Below, in pieces: positions 36,707 through 49,240 of a DNA stretch of 64,000 bases (within the stretch, counting starts at the first letter, position 1; each line of letters begins with the position of its first letter). The notes under the pieces are model-generated. The model was not told where the DNA came from, ran no database searches, and saw only the letters and a program-made list of their open reading frames with translations. Origin of the DNA: Mytilus galloprovincialis (lineage: Eukaryota; Mollusca; Bivalvia; Mytilida; Mytilidae). The DNA lies in contig NC_134845.1 in NCBI RefSeq assembly GCF_965363235.1, forward strand, positions 61,905,261 to 61,969,260. The letters run 5' to 3'. The position numbers were made by a program, and so were the translations under genes.

Positions 36707-39700
36707 CTGATGCTGCAAGTTGCATCATGCAGTCTTGTTTGGCAAATTAACTTTGCAAAGACAAAAATTATGTATGTAGCATGTTAGTTTAAAAAAAAAA
36801 GAAATAGATCTTTCAGGCATATTTCAATAACCATAACAAGCTCTGTATTCATGCAAAAGCTAAACAGTGAGGGCTTGTGGGGGAGTGTGTTGGAACATTT
36901 TTTTTTCTAATGAGCAATGCATTTGAATAGGCACATATAGCATGTATAGTTGGAACTTCCCCCCCCCCTTCTTCACCTTTATTTTATAAAAATGGATTCA
37001 CCCCTGATTTCATTAACTTTTTTTCATAATTAAAAATTTAGTCATATAGCATTCAATGAGTTTATATAATTACCCTTTGTTTGCAGGCACCATGTGTCAG
37101 AATGAATCCAATTTGATAATGAATAGAGGACATCTCTTGGTTCCTTCCATGCAGTGTCATTGAAATTATGTGCATTAGTGTTGTATACTTTTTCTCTCCT
37201 GGTGCTATTGGTATATTGTTTAAAGCTGAAGATATTACTTTCAATGTCTGTGGTGCTTTAAGTTGTATTTCATCATGAAATTTATCCCAATGAAAGTTGA
37301 ATATTCCAGAGTAGGATCTATCTTGTAAAATAGAACCAGATCCCCGTTTGCAAATGGCTTCACATTCAGCGGAAATAATATTGGATGTAGCAGAGGTCAA
37401 AGTTTCTGGATGGGATTTACTTATTATGTCTATAATACATTTTTCAACATTTTGTCCTCTATGAATAGCCCTGCAAATATTTCTGTGTCTAATTTCTGGT
37501 ACAAAAGCGGTCCTTTTCCCACTGGGGTAATACACTGTCATCTATAAAATAAAGAGGGACCTTTAGAGACTTGGGGTGATTGATAAAACATTATTATGAT
37601 TAATTGATTTTTTTCTTTATTGAAATAAGACGAGATATCATATCTATTGGTTTTAGAGAAACTATATAAATTTTAAAAAAATTGATCACATTATACATGT
37701 TATATTCCATTGAGAAATATTCAGCACTACTTGATGAAACTGAAGTGATCTTTCAACTTGTTCAATGATGGTTAAATAGAATGCAAAATATTATCATTTA
37801 ACACAATATGTATTGCTTTTAATTTATTAATGATCGATATCTAAACAGATTTAATCATGATACAGTTACTGATCATTCCATATACATTTTTTCAGTAACC
37901 ATGGTAACAGTGCCAAATCAAATTTCTTATTAAGTATGAGGCACAACTCCATTTTCAGATGCAATATGAGTTCTTCCATTTTCATTTAACTTATTGGAAT
38001 CAAAATTCATATCTTTTTTAATAATTAACTGTCTTGACATTTATTGATCTTGAGAAAAAAATAACAACTTTACCTGTTTTCTGCAATAACATTTACTGCA
38101 GTCAAATGAAAAGTCATGTAAATCCAACCACATTTCAAAGTGTAATGTTCATATATGTTAAAAACAAGTTCTGTACATGTATGTAGACCTGCAATAAAAA
38201 CTAAAGATGCAAACTGCAATTGACATGCAAAATTTAACAATTTGACCACAAAAAAATAACTGTGTGCAGTGTAGTGAAACAGATCTTTTGAAAATCAAAG
38301 CTTATGACTACAACACTAAATACAAAATGTATCACCATGTTATCCATGTCTGTCCATCTGTGAAAAAGAGTTTTCTGTACCTTTTTTTAGACTTATTATA
38401 TTTTCTCTTTTTTTCTTCTGTAAATGTAAACAGGATGTTTTTAAAGTTCCCATGTAAAAATGTAAGCACTTTTTTTGCATTCAAAGGATTGCAGACAGAC
38501 TGAAGTCCTCTTACTTTCCCAAATTTTGATACAATTAAAATTAATCCAGTTTCCATACTATACATGTACATACAAATGTATATATATATATATATAGTCT
38601 TTTTAAAATTTGACACAACTATATTATCAGTTGATGCTTTTGTGGTCATTGGTAACAAACAATTAATATAAACAACAAGCAAATTCAATTGAACTTATAA
38701 CATGTTAAAGTAAACTGAAAAAAGAATGACAGCAATAGTTTACCTTTTAGCACATAGGCAAAAAGTGTACTTGGACGGAACAAAAAAAATGAGCAAAATA
38801 AATGTATGACTCATGAAATTTCAATCCTTTAATCATGTTCATGATGTTAATGAAATACAAATGATTCAACTCAAATCAAGTTTGTTGCTGTCATTTTTAT
38901 CGAATTAGTGCAAAATTAAAATTTTCTAAAAACTACAAACTTGAGGAGACAATCATTTGATACTGATGTGGGTGTTCGGTGATGGCTATGAGAGTTGAAA
39001 CAAATACATTTGTATTTATAATTTATGGATCATTGATTTTTTTTACATGCTGAAAACCATTAAAAAAGAAATAATGCTGATAAAATCATCACCCTCTGAC
39101 AGTATCAAATGGTTATACCTTTTTAACATTTGGCAACACAGCCTTTATTATCTATAAACTAAATGATAGAAAACATCTATCTGATCCAACTATAGTTTAA
39201 TTTGTAATACTTAACTCATGTAATTTTAATATTTGAAATAAGAAATTATGAACATATGTTTCAAGATGAATATAAAATTAACATGTACATTTGTACCTCA
39301 ACTTCTCCCACAAGACTGCTTTGCTCATGTTTCTGTTCCTCCTGTGATGCAGTAGTCTTTGACGGACTAGTAAATGACAGCGATCTTCTTGTTTTTTTTG
39401 GTGTTGGAACTATTTCAGCCACTGTATGGTCCGTCTGTCTTCCACTGAGAATCTGAGGAAAGGTTGGCAGTGTCATCATTGTAACCACTGACACAGCAGT
39501 TGGAAAGTCTGTCCTTTGTTGTTTACTTGGCTGTTGTGACAGTGGTGACCTCAATAGTCGTTTTTCATAACTTTGTCTTTTACTTTCCGACTTTGTTTTT
39601 GAACACGTCAAGTTGTAGGTCATGCGTACACCACTTCTAGTGTCATTTAAGTCTTTCTGTAACGAACCCAACTCTTCCTGCAGTTTAAGCACTTTCTCAA

Positions 39701-40129
39701 TGTGTCTATAACATTTTTTACATACACCATTTACTTGTTCATGTTCATGTTCAAATACCTCAATAACCTTCTTAATATTGTCTACCCTTTCTCTTGTCAA
39801 TTTGAGTTTATGGTTTGTTAGCTTTTTCTCAACTTTGTGGCCAGATGGGGTAATGTCAGTCTGGACAAATGAAAAACCACAAATTACACATATATTTATA
39901 TACAGGTAATAAACTCTTCTGGGGGTGGCAGGACTCTTCAAATCCATAGCGATAGTTTTATACTTCACACATGTGCAATGACAATGTATTTGACACTAAA
40001 ACAGTCTCCAACCTCCATAAACATCTGGTTTTGATAACAGAAGTTGCATACAAGGTAAAAATTTACAATTGAGATCTTGGTGGCTACTCATACATTATAG
40101 CAAGACCATTTAAAACGTTATCAGAATTG

Positions 40130-40400
40130 TTAAAAATATACGACGCCAAAAATTGAAGTAAACAAATCCTTTCGTAATTTCGGATGTGATCCAATAATTA
40201 AAGAAAACCCGAATGAATTGTTTTGACTGACGATTTCTTCGTAAAAAAAGGAGTTACATCCCTTTACCTCAGGATAAACTTCCATAATCGTGGAAGAGTT
40301 ATTTTCATTGGTCGAAAAAGACACACCTACGAGGTCACTCACATGTGACCCCAAAGCGGGTTTCGTTAGATCTCCCACGCGACATATCAGAAAACGGGAG
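40130..40400. other. GC-richer stretch between the gag remnant and the DUF6589 gene
   Basis: Less AT-rich than the flanks, with no recognised domain in the 82-codon minus-strand frame (40378-40130). It could be the 5' flank or promoter of the DUF6589 gene, or the 3' edge of the retroelement remnant. Confidence 0.25.
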
Positions 40401-40416
40401 CATGAGAGATCGGTTT

Positions 40417-41124
40417 TTAATTAGATTGATGTTTACCTCCACAGTTTTTACATTTGTTTGCGAAATTGGGTGATTGCCCCTTGTTATTTTGAGGTGGTCC
40501 CCTTTGTGGTGTGTATTGCTTGCCATACTTTTTACCTGATGATCTTGATCCTTGTTTGTTTAACATGTTAATTGTTTTATCTTCGCTTTCCATAGTTTTA
40601 AGTTGAGCCTTTGAAAGTTCATATGTTCTAGCGAAATTTATAGCCTTTTCTAACGAGAGTTCGGATTCTTCAGTGATACATTTCTCCCGAACTTTGTGGT
40701 CTTTAGTTCCAAAAACAATGGCATCACGTACCATTTCCTCTGGTGTCACATATCCACAATCTTTAACCAATATTTTGAGGTCTGTGAGATATTCTTCGAA
40801 AGTGTCAATTTCTTTTTGTACACGGCTCAAAAATTTGTATCGTGAATAAATCTTATTCGATTTAGGGCGGACGTGTTTTTCAAAGTTCTGATAGTGCACA
40901 TCAAGTTTCTTTTTATCGTCCTCCGAAAGATCCCAGGTCGAGTATATGTCCCTTCCTTTATTGCCGATCCATATCATTAGATAGTTACATTTTTGTGCTT
41001 CAGCAGTTTTGGCTAGAGGTCCCGCGAACTAGAATTCTGTGTGTTGTTGGAAAGATTTCCAAGCGGTCACTAGGTCCGTCGCTTCCCAGTCCATTTTGGG
41101 GTGTGATCCTGATAGTGCATCCAT
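40417..41124 (-). pseudogene. Ty3/Gypsy-like gag remnant
   Basis: The frame starts at ATG 41124 (MDALSGSHPKMDWEATDLV), meets an in-frame TAG at 41031-41029 after HTEF, and continues open from there to 40417. Further segments are MIWIGNKGRDIYSTWDLSED, RPKSNKIYSRYKFLSRVQ and YVTPEEMVRDAIVFGTKDHK, then a basic tail and a partial zinc knuckle CKNCGGKH that stops before the next Cys. This is the layout of capsid-nucleocapsid in invertebrate Ty3/Gypsy elements. Protease, reverse transcriptase and integrase are absent, so the element cannot be autonomous. It reads away from the LTR at 41229-41618. Confidence 0.8.
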
Positions 41125-41210
41125 GATTATGATAATTTAGGTAGCTGGATTGTTCTTGCAACTTTTCAGATTGCTTCCATCTACGGATGGCTTAATTTCA
41201 TGATGAGCAG

Positions 41211-41228
41211 TGGTTCAATCTGACACCA
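41211..41228 (-). promoter_or_regulatory. Primer-binding site of the LTR remnant
   Basis: Immediately inside the LTR end, the minus strand reads TGGTGTCAGATTGAACCA. It begins TGG as tRNA-complementary primer sites do and resembles the start of leucine-tRNA-type sites. The tRNA identity is tentative. Confidence 0.55.
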
Positions 41229-41618
41229 TGTTGAATAACTATGAGGAAGACATATTGACAATAACAAGATATTTATTAACCTTCTATACAGGAGAGTATA
41301 ATAATATATAACAATAATGTCCGGATCGTATCCGGTTAAGATATGTCAATATTACGGTATGTGACAAGGAGCATCTAGCACATTAGTATATAGATCTATC
41401 ATATTTGTTTTTTGTAAATAACTAATGCTGTAGTTATTGATCAAGCCGTTCGATTTATTTTTAAATTTTCACATTCTTTTTTTTATATCGGCGCCTTTTA
41501 TAGGCGACACTACGGTATACGATTTTTCCCCATAGTAGAATGTCGTATGTTGGGCTATAATAATTACTTGATACACCCACTTCATTTAAACTTTAGGCCA
41601 TAATATACCTCAACTACA
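41229..41618 (-). mobile_element. 5' LTR of the Ty3/Gypsy-like remnant (about 390 bases)
   Basis: On the minus strand the segment begins TGTAGTTGAGG and ends AGTTATTCAACA, the usual TG..CA pair. Inside are a TATA box CTATAAAAG (41502-41494), embedded in the palindrome GGCGCC/TATAAAAGGCGCC, and an AATAAA about 40 bases downstream. The primer site and gag follow directly. I found no matching 3' LTR, so the outer border rests on the TG and is approximate. Confidence 0.65.
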
Positions 41619-41639
41619 AATTTGTATATGTAAAAAAAA

Positions 41640-44140
41640 TAACAACAAACATCCAGTTGGAATGCAATCTAATGCATTCGGCAAATTAAGTTTAACAAAC
41701 TCCAATTGCTACCTTCGTATAGGCGAAGTTGGACCAACATATGCATTTGGAAGAGCCTCAAACTGTGAAAAGTAAGAGTCATTGAAGTTTTATTGGCTAT
41801 ACTATATTTTTTTAAAACTTTATTTCATCTATATATCTACTCACAGTTTATTTCATCTGGAATAACGTTGAACCCTCCAATTTTCAATAAAAAAAACAAA
41901 TCCTGATCAGTTGTACGGTGGTTAAAAGATTACAATTTTAGCTTGGGATGACTAATTATCTTATTTTCAACTTCTTTGACTAAGTTCACAGATAACAATT
42001 AAAAATGAAATACAGAAAAAGAGTCGCGGATGCCAACTCGAACACATTAATAACAAAGTGATTTGTGACGTTTTTGTCAACGAACTGTACAGTGGTTATT
42101 AAAAAACGAACAACTAACTTGACACATTTGGTGTAACGAACGGAACAGTTAGAGAAAACGTATCTTTATGATATTGCAATTATTCTAAGTTCTAGAGAAC
42201 ATTTGTAGGAACGTAGTAATCAAACGTATAGTAATTTATTATTGCTCAATGTATAAACACGCAAGGGTTTATGCACGAAAACATTTTCAGCATTGTTTAT
42301 CTCATAAAACGTAGGAAATTGCAAATTGTGTGTGCGTTTTGAATCTAGCAGTTTTATTAAACTTTCTATGCAATATCTAAAACTAACAACAACTGGTTAA
42401 TTGAATAAATAAACTAACATGCACATTGCCATGCTTGTATATATATCTAGTCAAATAAGTTCTAGAAAGGAATTCGAAATTGTTTTCATCCTAAATGTTG
42501 TCCTGATTATCTCTTCGAACGCTTCAACGTCCGGATTCATTTGTATCGGGTTATACGGGATGATCAATGTACTGCAGGTATAGACATGATTTTCAGGATT
42601 TCGATTTCACATTAATCATTTTCTGCTCCTCATGTCCTTGTGTGCGTTCATCAAAGCTGTTCATGTCTTTTTGCGAATATTGACTATTAATTTGCCCTTC
42701 ATTGGAAATGCACCAAGCATGTTATGTCTTTAGAAGTAATTAAATATTTTTGATCAACTTATTAATTTATAAACTCTAATTCATAACCGGATGTGTTAAA
42801 TTGAAAAATGTCAGTAACCAACTTTTAAGTAAAACTGGCTTGTGACTGAAAAAAGGTAAAACATGTTATCAAAGGTTGAATTTCAATAAAAAAGAGTCTT
42901 GATTGTTTTGTTAGATTTGGGAGGCACGATTTCGATTCTCTTGAAAAGAACTTTGGATGCAAAACTTTTAAATTTCTTGCTTTTGGTGTCATATAGTGAA
43001 ATGGTTAAAACTAAAAACAGTCTTTAACAAAAATGTAACTGACATAGAACAATACATAAAATGTCAAAACATTTCTATATAATTTAAAATTGAGAATGGA
43101 AATGGGGAATGTCTTTATAGAATTAAAGGAAACCCCATCTCGTACACATGTTTACAAGAGAATGAAAAAGAACCAAACACAAATTTGGGTATCGATATCG
43201 TGATTGAAGGATGGAGTTTCGGCTTTAAGTTTCCTTAACTTGCATTTGCAGATCCTACATTAAGACACTTGTCAATACAGATTACTCGATAAAGTTGTAG
43301 GGATCAATATTTTACGTATAAAATGTAAAGAGAGTAAACAGAATTGTGCACTTGTTGTACAGAAACAAAATGAAAATACATACATCTTTTTTTTTATTGT
43401 AGATATCATGGAAATGATCGAACGGTTTGGCCAACCTTCTTTTCAAAGATAGAAGACGTAAAAGTGTACATGTAAATTGCGTGTGCACACAACTTCATCA
43501 GGAATAATTTTTAGTGCCTAATATCATGTATTTAAAGATATCTTGAATACATGTATGCTTATATTACAAGAGATATATTTACTTATGTCGAACAAAATGT
43601 ACAGTCTCATTTGTTGCAGAAGCATTTAAATGGCTTACATGTTATTAAAGGATTGGCATGGTTTCTATGAATTTGTGCTAGAGCAATGTAGCAATAAAAA
43701 GAAAAGAAAAATAATCAAATACTGATAATATTATAAATGGATATTAATCTTAAAAACGATGTACCCGGATTTGTTCTGTGTAATTCGATTTATGACTTTT
43801 GAACAGCGGTATATAATGTACTACTTTAGCCTTTTTTCACTGTATTATTGTAAAAAAAAATGTGGTTGACCTAACAGTTATTGCAAATTAATGTTATTTT
43901 TGAACCAATTTTCTTTTTATAAATAAGACTTGAGAATGATATAAAAACAAAAATATATTTACAAAAAAATAAAAATATTTCAGGTGTATTGGAACTTTGA
44001 ACTTACTATTTCTTTCTTTTGAGCTTTTTTTTTATTCTTTTTTATACAAAGATTTTTTATAATTAAAGTGGAACACTTGTTTACAAAATAACCAATAAAA
44101 TCCTGTTCCTTTTAAATATCAGATGACCAAGACCAATGCA
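41640..44140. other. AT-rich stretch, nothing recognised
   Basis: No coding exon, palindrome or clear repeat. Around 43090 a short gaatggaaatggggaatgt word recalls the start of the repeat at 45868 but does not continue. Confidence 0.4.
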
Positions 44141-44149
44141 TGATTATTC

Positions 44150-44255
44150 TAATTTACGACTGCCACACAAGTGAGTGATTTAGTTAGCTATAACATAAGA
44201 TCGAATCCACACTTTTCTACATAAGAATATACCTGCCTCAGGTCAGGAATATCCA
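44150..44255 (+). repeat. Fragment of a mussel retroelement 3' tail
   Basis: Contains cgactgccacacaagtgagt, gatttagttagctataac, aatccacacttttctacata and caggtcaggaatatcc. The same words occur in the longer tail at 61.70-62.43 kb. Confidence 0.7.
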
Positions 44256-45054
44256 AGTTTTTCAAGACTTTCTGTTTTCATTTTGTTCTCCGAATTCGAT
44301 TTTTGTTGTTGCTTTATTTGTTTAGAATGATTTAAAAATGAAGCAGAAAAACGCCTCTTCTAATTCTGTTTTAATGTCTAATTCTAATTTTTGTTGAGTC
44401 TGCCTCTAATCTTAAGATACTATATGTCTCAAAATGTGACATTGTTTTCTACATAAGTATTGTCAATGAAACAAATTTATCTTCGATTATTAAAGATCTT
44501 GACAAAATATGAAAGACAAAAAAAAAAGGTATTAACTTGAATGAAGGCAAGAAAACTAATACCAAAACGATATTGCTATATATACATTGGTTCTTAAATC
44601 AAAATGAATAAGTTCATTAAAGAAACAAATTGTTAATTCCAATATTCATGTAAACTGTTTAGTAAGCATTCAAACCCGAATTTTAAATATTTAAGGTGTG
44701 ATAATAAAAGAAGCAGATATTTCGGATGCTTTTTTAACGTATCATCTAAAGTGACTTTACATTGTACTTGTACTCAATTTGTCAGATATCTAAATTGGAA
44801 ATTGACCCACTATTGACATTATTCAAAGATAAATAATTCGTGACGCATAGTTAAATGAGTCTAGTTGTTTTGATTCAATAATTAATTTTTGTTATTTGTA
44901 AACATATTTTTTAAACACAAAGGTTAATCTAGTTAGAACTATTTTTAACATAACAAAAACATTTAATTCGTAACGGAATTTAATTTTTAACAAATCTGTT
45001 ATTTAGCTTATACAAACGTAAACCTAATAACAACAAATCTAGTTATATGTAATT

Positions 45055-45139
45055 CTTTGAAACGACAAGGAAGTCTTATAAGTATAAATAGGGTGCGGTT
45101 AAATGGTTCACTTAAGAACAATATTTCTCTTTGCATAAA
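45055..45139 (+). promoter_or_regulatory. Module promoter P0 with short first exon
   Basis: The block is ggaagtctt, TATAAATA at 45083-45090, gggtgcggttaaatg, ttcacttaagaacaatattt, then gcataaa|gtaagc with a donor at 45139/45140. Three further copies at 50.5, 51.0 and 54.2 kb keep the order and spacing, which marks a functional or recently functional core promoter and 5' exon. Transcription start would fall near 45110. Confidence 0.6.
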
Positions 45140-45867
45140 GTAAGCATTTTGTTCATAATGCATATGCAATTGCTGTAGAATCTCGTTTATAGCATTTACA
45201 AATATAACAAAAGCACTACCAATTACAATCAGGGAATTATATAAAAGAGTGTTTCCACTACTGACAAACTGTTAACTTAATGTATTGCTCATCATGTTAT
45301 AACATTGATGACGTACAACTTTTGATAAATTTGACGAAAATTGAAAGCTTCCTAGCTACAAGGAAGCAAGTCAATGCTTTTCTATATATCTTTTTTGCTT
45401 TTCGAAATAGTGTTAGTTAAATAGTGAATAAATTTATAAATCGATGATGAATCTAGATCTAGGTTAACATGTTTAATGTTCCTACTTTTACTGTGAAGTC
45501 AGCAGACTTGGGGTAATTGTAATAATTAATCAGCTATAACTGAATAAAATTATTCAAGTAATCATTGTAATCATCAAGCATCTAAATGTCTGATTATATG
45601 TTATAGCATTGTAATCTAGATTACCTTTTGATTACATTCGAATTACAATAGGAACAATCTAAAGTTGTGTTCATGGTCAATATGTTACGCCTTAAATGAA
45701 CCTATATGTTCATATATACATGTACATATCTAATAGATATAAAATTTATTTAGAATATACTAATTGATTTATTTACTTTGAATTAAACTGTTACAGTATC
45801 AAAAGTCATTAGCATAATTAAACAGGAATTATACACATATTCACAATTTAATGAGTAAAATTAAGAA

Positions 45868-46370
45868 TGGAAATGGGGGATGTGTCAAAGCGACAACATC
45901 ACCGACCATAGAGGTGACAACAGTCGAAGGCCACCAATGGGTATTCAAGGTACGAGAAACTCCTGGACCTTGAGATGTCCTTCAGCTGGCCCCTATACAA
46001 ATATGTTTACTAGGTCAGTGATACTGGACGTCATACTAAACTCCAAATTATACACAAGTAACTAAAATTAAAAATCCTACAAGACTACCAAAGGCCAGAG
46101 GCTCCTGACTTGGACAAAATTGCAACGGGGTTAAACATGTGTTTGAGATCTCAACCCTCCCCTTATACCACTTGTAGAAAAATCAAACGCACAACAATAC
46201 GCACAAAAAAAAACTCAGTTTAAGAGAAGTCGGAGTCCGATGTCAGAATATGACCCAAAAGAAAATAAACAAAATGACAATAATATATAAATAACAACAG
46301 ACTACTAGCAGTTACTGACATGCCAACTCCAGACCTCAATTAAACTGATTGAAAGATTATGTCAGGCACA
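45868..46370 (+). repeat. Mytilus interspersed repeat (0.5 kb)
   Basis: Begins ggaaatgggggatgtgtcaa and runs through cgaaggccaccaatgggtat, cttcagctggcccctataca, cagtgatactggacgtcata, ctaaactccaaattatacac, ggccagaggctcctgacttg, ttgagatctcaaccctcccc and caacagactactagcagtta. A family I know well from Mytilus genomic sequence. It sits inside unit X of the promoter array, lengthening it relative to unit Y. Confidence 0.9.
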
Positions 46371-46379
46371 ATCCTTCCT

Positions 46380-48060
46380 GTTAGGGGTTTAGTATTATAC
46401 CATCTTGAAATATATGAGAAGAACATAACCTTTGTCATGCCATATCCCTACTTAATATGTCTGTTGAAAGGTTTTGTTAGCTTTTAAGGTGAATACCGCC
46501 ATTTTTGTGCTTTGTAAAGAATATTACCATAAAATATTGGATGTTAATAACCTGAACGTATAAGATGTCGGCATGTTGAGTTATATTAACGAATGATTTC
46601 TTTATACCGATGATAAAAATTAGTAAATGTTTTGACTAGTTTGTGATATCGAAAACCATTGTGTAATAATTTTTAAGTAATACATTAACTTCTCTCGCTA
46701 AACTGTAATACATTGGTACATACACGAGCGAATCGTACAAGTTGAGATATATAAACACCATAAGATGGCGACAAGGAACATCACCATCTAAAAATAGATA
46801 ATTAACAATAGGAAATGAAAAATAATCTCTTTTATCATAAATTTTTGTAATAAGTTTCTCTTTAATGATATAGATACCAAGACGAGGAAAAGGCAGTGGT
46901 CATTGTAAGTATTAGCGTTATTTAAAGGAAGTTTTACAGGATAAATTTCTTTAGTATACATACTGAAGTCATCATTATTGAGAGCCAATAAATCATCCAA
47001 ATATCTAAAAGTATTGTATAATTTTGTATCAAATGAATATATTTAATACTGACAGCTATTTTCATGTAATTCTTTCTGAATTATAATCCTAATTATTGTC
47101 CCCTGAAAAATGACAGGTAGAAGACAAATTAAGGTCAGTGTATTGCAGTTACAAATTTTGTGTAGTTGACGGGTAAAACATATGATAAATGATAAAACAA
47201 TTGAATGTTTTTAACTGTGACATGTGTGATAAATAGGTTGTTTAAAGTAAACAAATTTTGATATGTGGTCATATCAAATGAAATGATTTTATACTTATAT
47301 TTTTTTTTAGGATTTTTTAAGCAATTCTAGTACAATTTTACATATGTTTTAACTGCTAAATGTGTCTTATCCATATTCTAACATCCCGAGACTGCACTCT
47401 AAAAATCATGTATAGACAGAAGCCAAATACCAAACCTCATTTATAACTTTTATTCAATTGAAGTCAAAATAATTCAAAGATTAATACTAATAAAGTTTAG
47501 GGAGTCATAGCCAGTGATGTTGTGAATATTTGTGGTTTTATTAAATTTATGAAATTTATAGTTATTATTTACTAACACATCATATAAAATCCATTCTCAA
47601 AATTTTCTACAGTTATATTATGTTAAACCTTTTTTTAATTGCATCATTCAAATGAGTTATTTTGAAATTCATTGTAATCCGATGTAATATTTATTACGCG
47701 CGAATGTAATTACTTATTTAATCAGTTACTTTGAGAAATGATGTAATCATTAATTAAATATAATCATACAATTTACAAATTTATTTTCATTTTAACAATT
47801 ATGTATAATGTAATCAGACCCATCTCGACAAGTCTAAAGTATATAAAGGGATAGTTCAAGTTGAAAAAAGATATGCTTAAAAAACTCCTTCAAGAAATAC
47901 AATGACGATTTCAGTCATGTCAATCCACTTGTGAACGTTTTCCCCAACAATTATTTGTGTTTTGGGTGCACTATTTTTTATATAGTTTCACAATGAAGTA
48001 CCCAATAAAAAAGCCAACAAAAACCTTTAATTTTTTTAACAATTAGTCATTTAAATGGAA
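46380..48060. other. AT-rich stretch inside unit X, nothing recognised
   Basis: No conserved counterpart in unit Y or Z, no splice-bounded exon, no hairpin of note. It contains small chance frames only. Confidence 0.4.
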
Positions 48061-48084
48061 AAACTCGTAGAAAGAGTCACAACT

Positions 48085-48165
48085 TGGTTGGTTGCGTGGT
48101 AGCGTGCTCGCATCGATTGTCTCATGGATTGCATGGCATCAATTGCTCCCTAATCAATTAATGTC
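48085..48165 (+). repeat. tRNA-derived SINE head, degraded B box
   Basis: A clear A box TGGTAGCGTGCTCGCATCG starts at 48097. A decayed B box, GGCATCAATTGCTCC, follows 38 bases later. This is typical of an old polymerase III element. Confidence 0.55.
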
Positions 48166-48584
48166 TAAATAACAATTATATTTTTTTATTTTCTGTTAAG
48201 AATTGACTAATCAGTTCCGTTTCATTGTAATGTGGTTGGAATACGAACGTTACGTCAAATTTTGAAATTGGGGCGTCCGTTTGGCTGTGTGTGATGTACA
48301 AGTTTGCCGCCACGTCCTGTAAAACCATATGGCCTCTATTACAAGACCTACCTATTGTTTTTATTGTTAACTTCTTTCTTTTCCCTGAACATGAATGAAA
48401 TATTTGCCACTGTATGTTTAGCAACCAACAAGTAATCAATCCGATGTCATACATTCCTATAATTATCACGTGTGCGACATGCTAATATTTTGAATATACA
48501 AACCTTTTCCGTCCCGTTTAATGTTTTAGTTCTACCTCAAATGAAAGAAGAACTATTTCTACTAAATAATGGTACATGTACCAC

Positions 48585-49240
48585 AACTATCTATAAACTG
48601 TAACAAATAACAACAAAGACGTAGGACATTCATTAATTGTATGACTACATTAAAAGAAAAATATATTTAATTTATTAATTAACAAAATATGAAATATCAT
48701 ACAAGACACAAGGACAGAAATTATACCTTAAAATGTTGTTGAAAATAAAAAAAAGCATCAACCGCTTTCAGTTAAAACCTTAAAAATTAGTATAATTGAA
48801 GATATTGACATGTTTTTTAAGTTTTAACAGCTCACTCAACATAATAAAGGAACGATTTTTACTACATAAACCTGTCAATTTTTCTAAAAATAAAATCTAT
48901 TATTAAAAAATTTACTTCTATATTCAGATTCTTTAATTTCTTCTAAATGCAATTTAATAATGTTTGGTCAGGATATTGAGGTTTACTTTGTGTAAAGGTA
49001 AAACACTTAACTTCATCATCCTTTTTTGTTGGCAAGAAGATTCTGAAAAAAGAATATATGTCTTGCTAAATGTGAAATTATTTGAACATGTATATTATTT
49101 GATAATGATTAAAGTAACGTAGCAAATTCATAAATGAGATGTAATGGTATGAACTTTGTAATGTATGAACTGTAACGATTCGATTGGTGTATGTGTAAGA
49201 AACATGCTTCATGAATAAAGATTTTAATAAGAAAAATCCA
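48585..49240 (+). repeat. 3' portion of unit X, with polyadenylation signal
   Basis: Aligns by eye with 51620-52300 of unit Y and in part with 54530-54960 of unit Z. Shared blocks are ccgctttcagttaaaacctt, gaagatattgac, a cactt/catgctaaagg-type block, tgaactgtaacgattcgatt, aacatgcttcatg and AATAAA at 49214-49219. The AATAAA is followed by an A-rich stretch. No reading frame is conserved between copies, so this looks like untranslated or non-coding RNA sequence. Confidence 0.6.

Larger units (their letters stand above)
35050..39947 (-). pseudogene. DUF6589-type protein gene, N-terminal portion only, frameshifted
   Basis: Four exons read in phase. Exon 1 is 39947-39297 (217 codons; CVICGFSF and VCKKCYRHI suggest a paired-Cys zinc site at the N terminus, followed by a Lys/Ser-rich region). 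Exon 2 is 37541-37074 (156 codons; TLHGRNQEMSSIHYQIGFIL, THGACKQR). Exon 3 is 36187-35714 (158 codons; DIERLAKLGLTVNPRSV, GDNWDKNILPSYR, LHLFQVIAVVDRIVP). Exon 4 is 35162-35050 (FPLGLFDCNENKTQQV). The order HGxC-DIExLxKLGLT-DNxDxNI-LH is what I know from DUF6589 proteins, large families in bivalves and cnidarians whose function is unknown. In exon 4 the frame ends after KQLSKRQWRSD at TGA 35069-35067. The shifted frame continues DNGEVIDEVFFGG to a good donor, so an extra A in an AAAA run near 35085 explains the break. The GDQLT region and the rest of the domain were not found to the left. Start ATG 39947 is chosen because the codon further upstream in frame is GTG. Confidence 0.75.

Noticed and set aside
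38332..38688. 118-codon minus-strand frame in the DUF6589 intron
   Set aside because: Crosses a (TA)n-like run (Ile-Tyr repeats) and has no similarity to the gene around it.
48176..48469. 97-codon minus-strand frame
   Set aside because: Lies in sequence that looks like a dispersed mussel repeat; no domain and no splice context.
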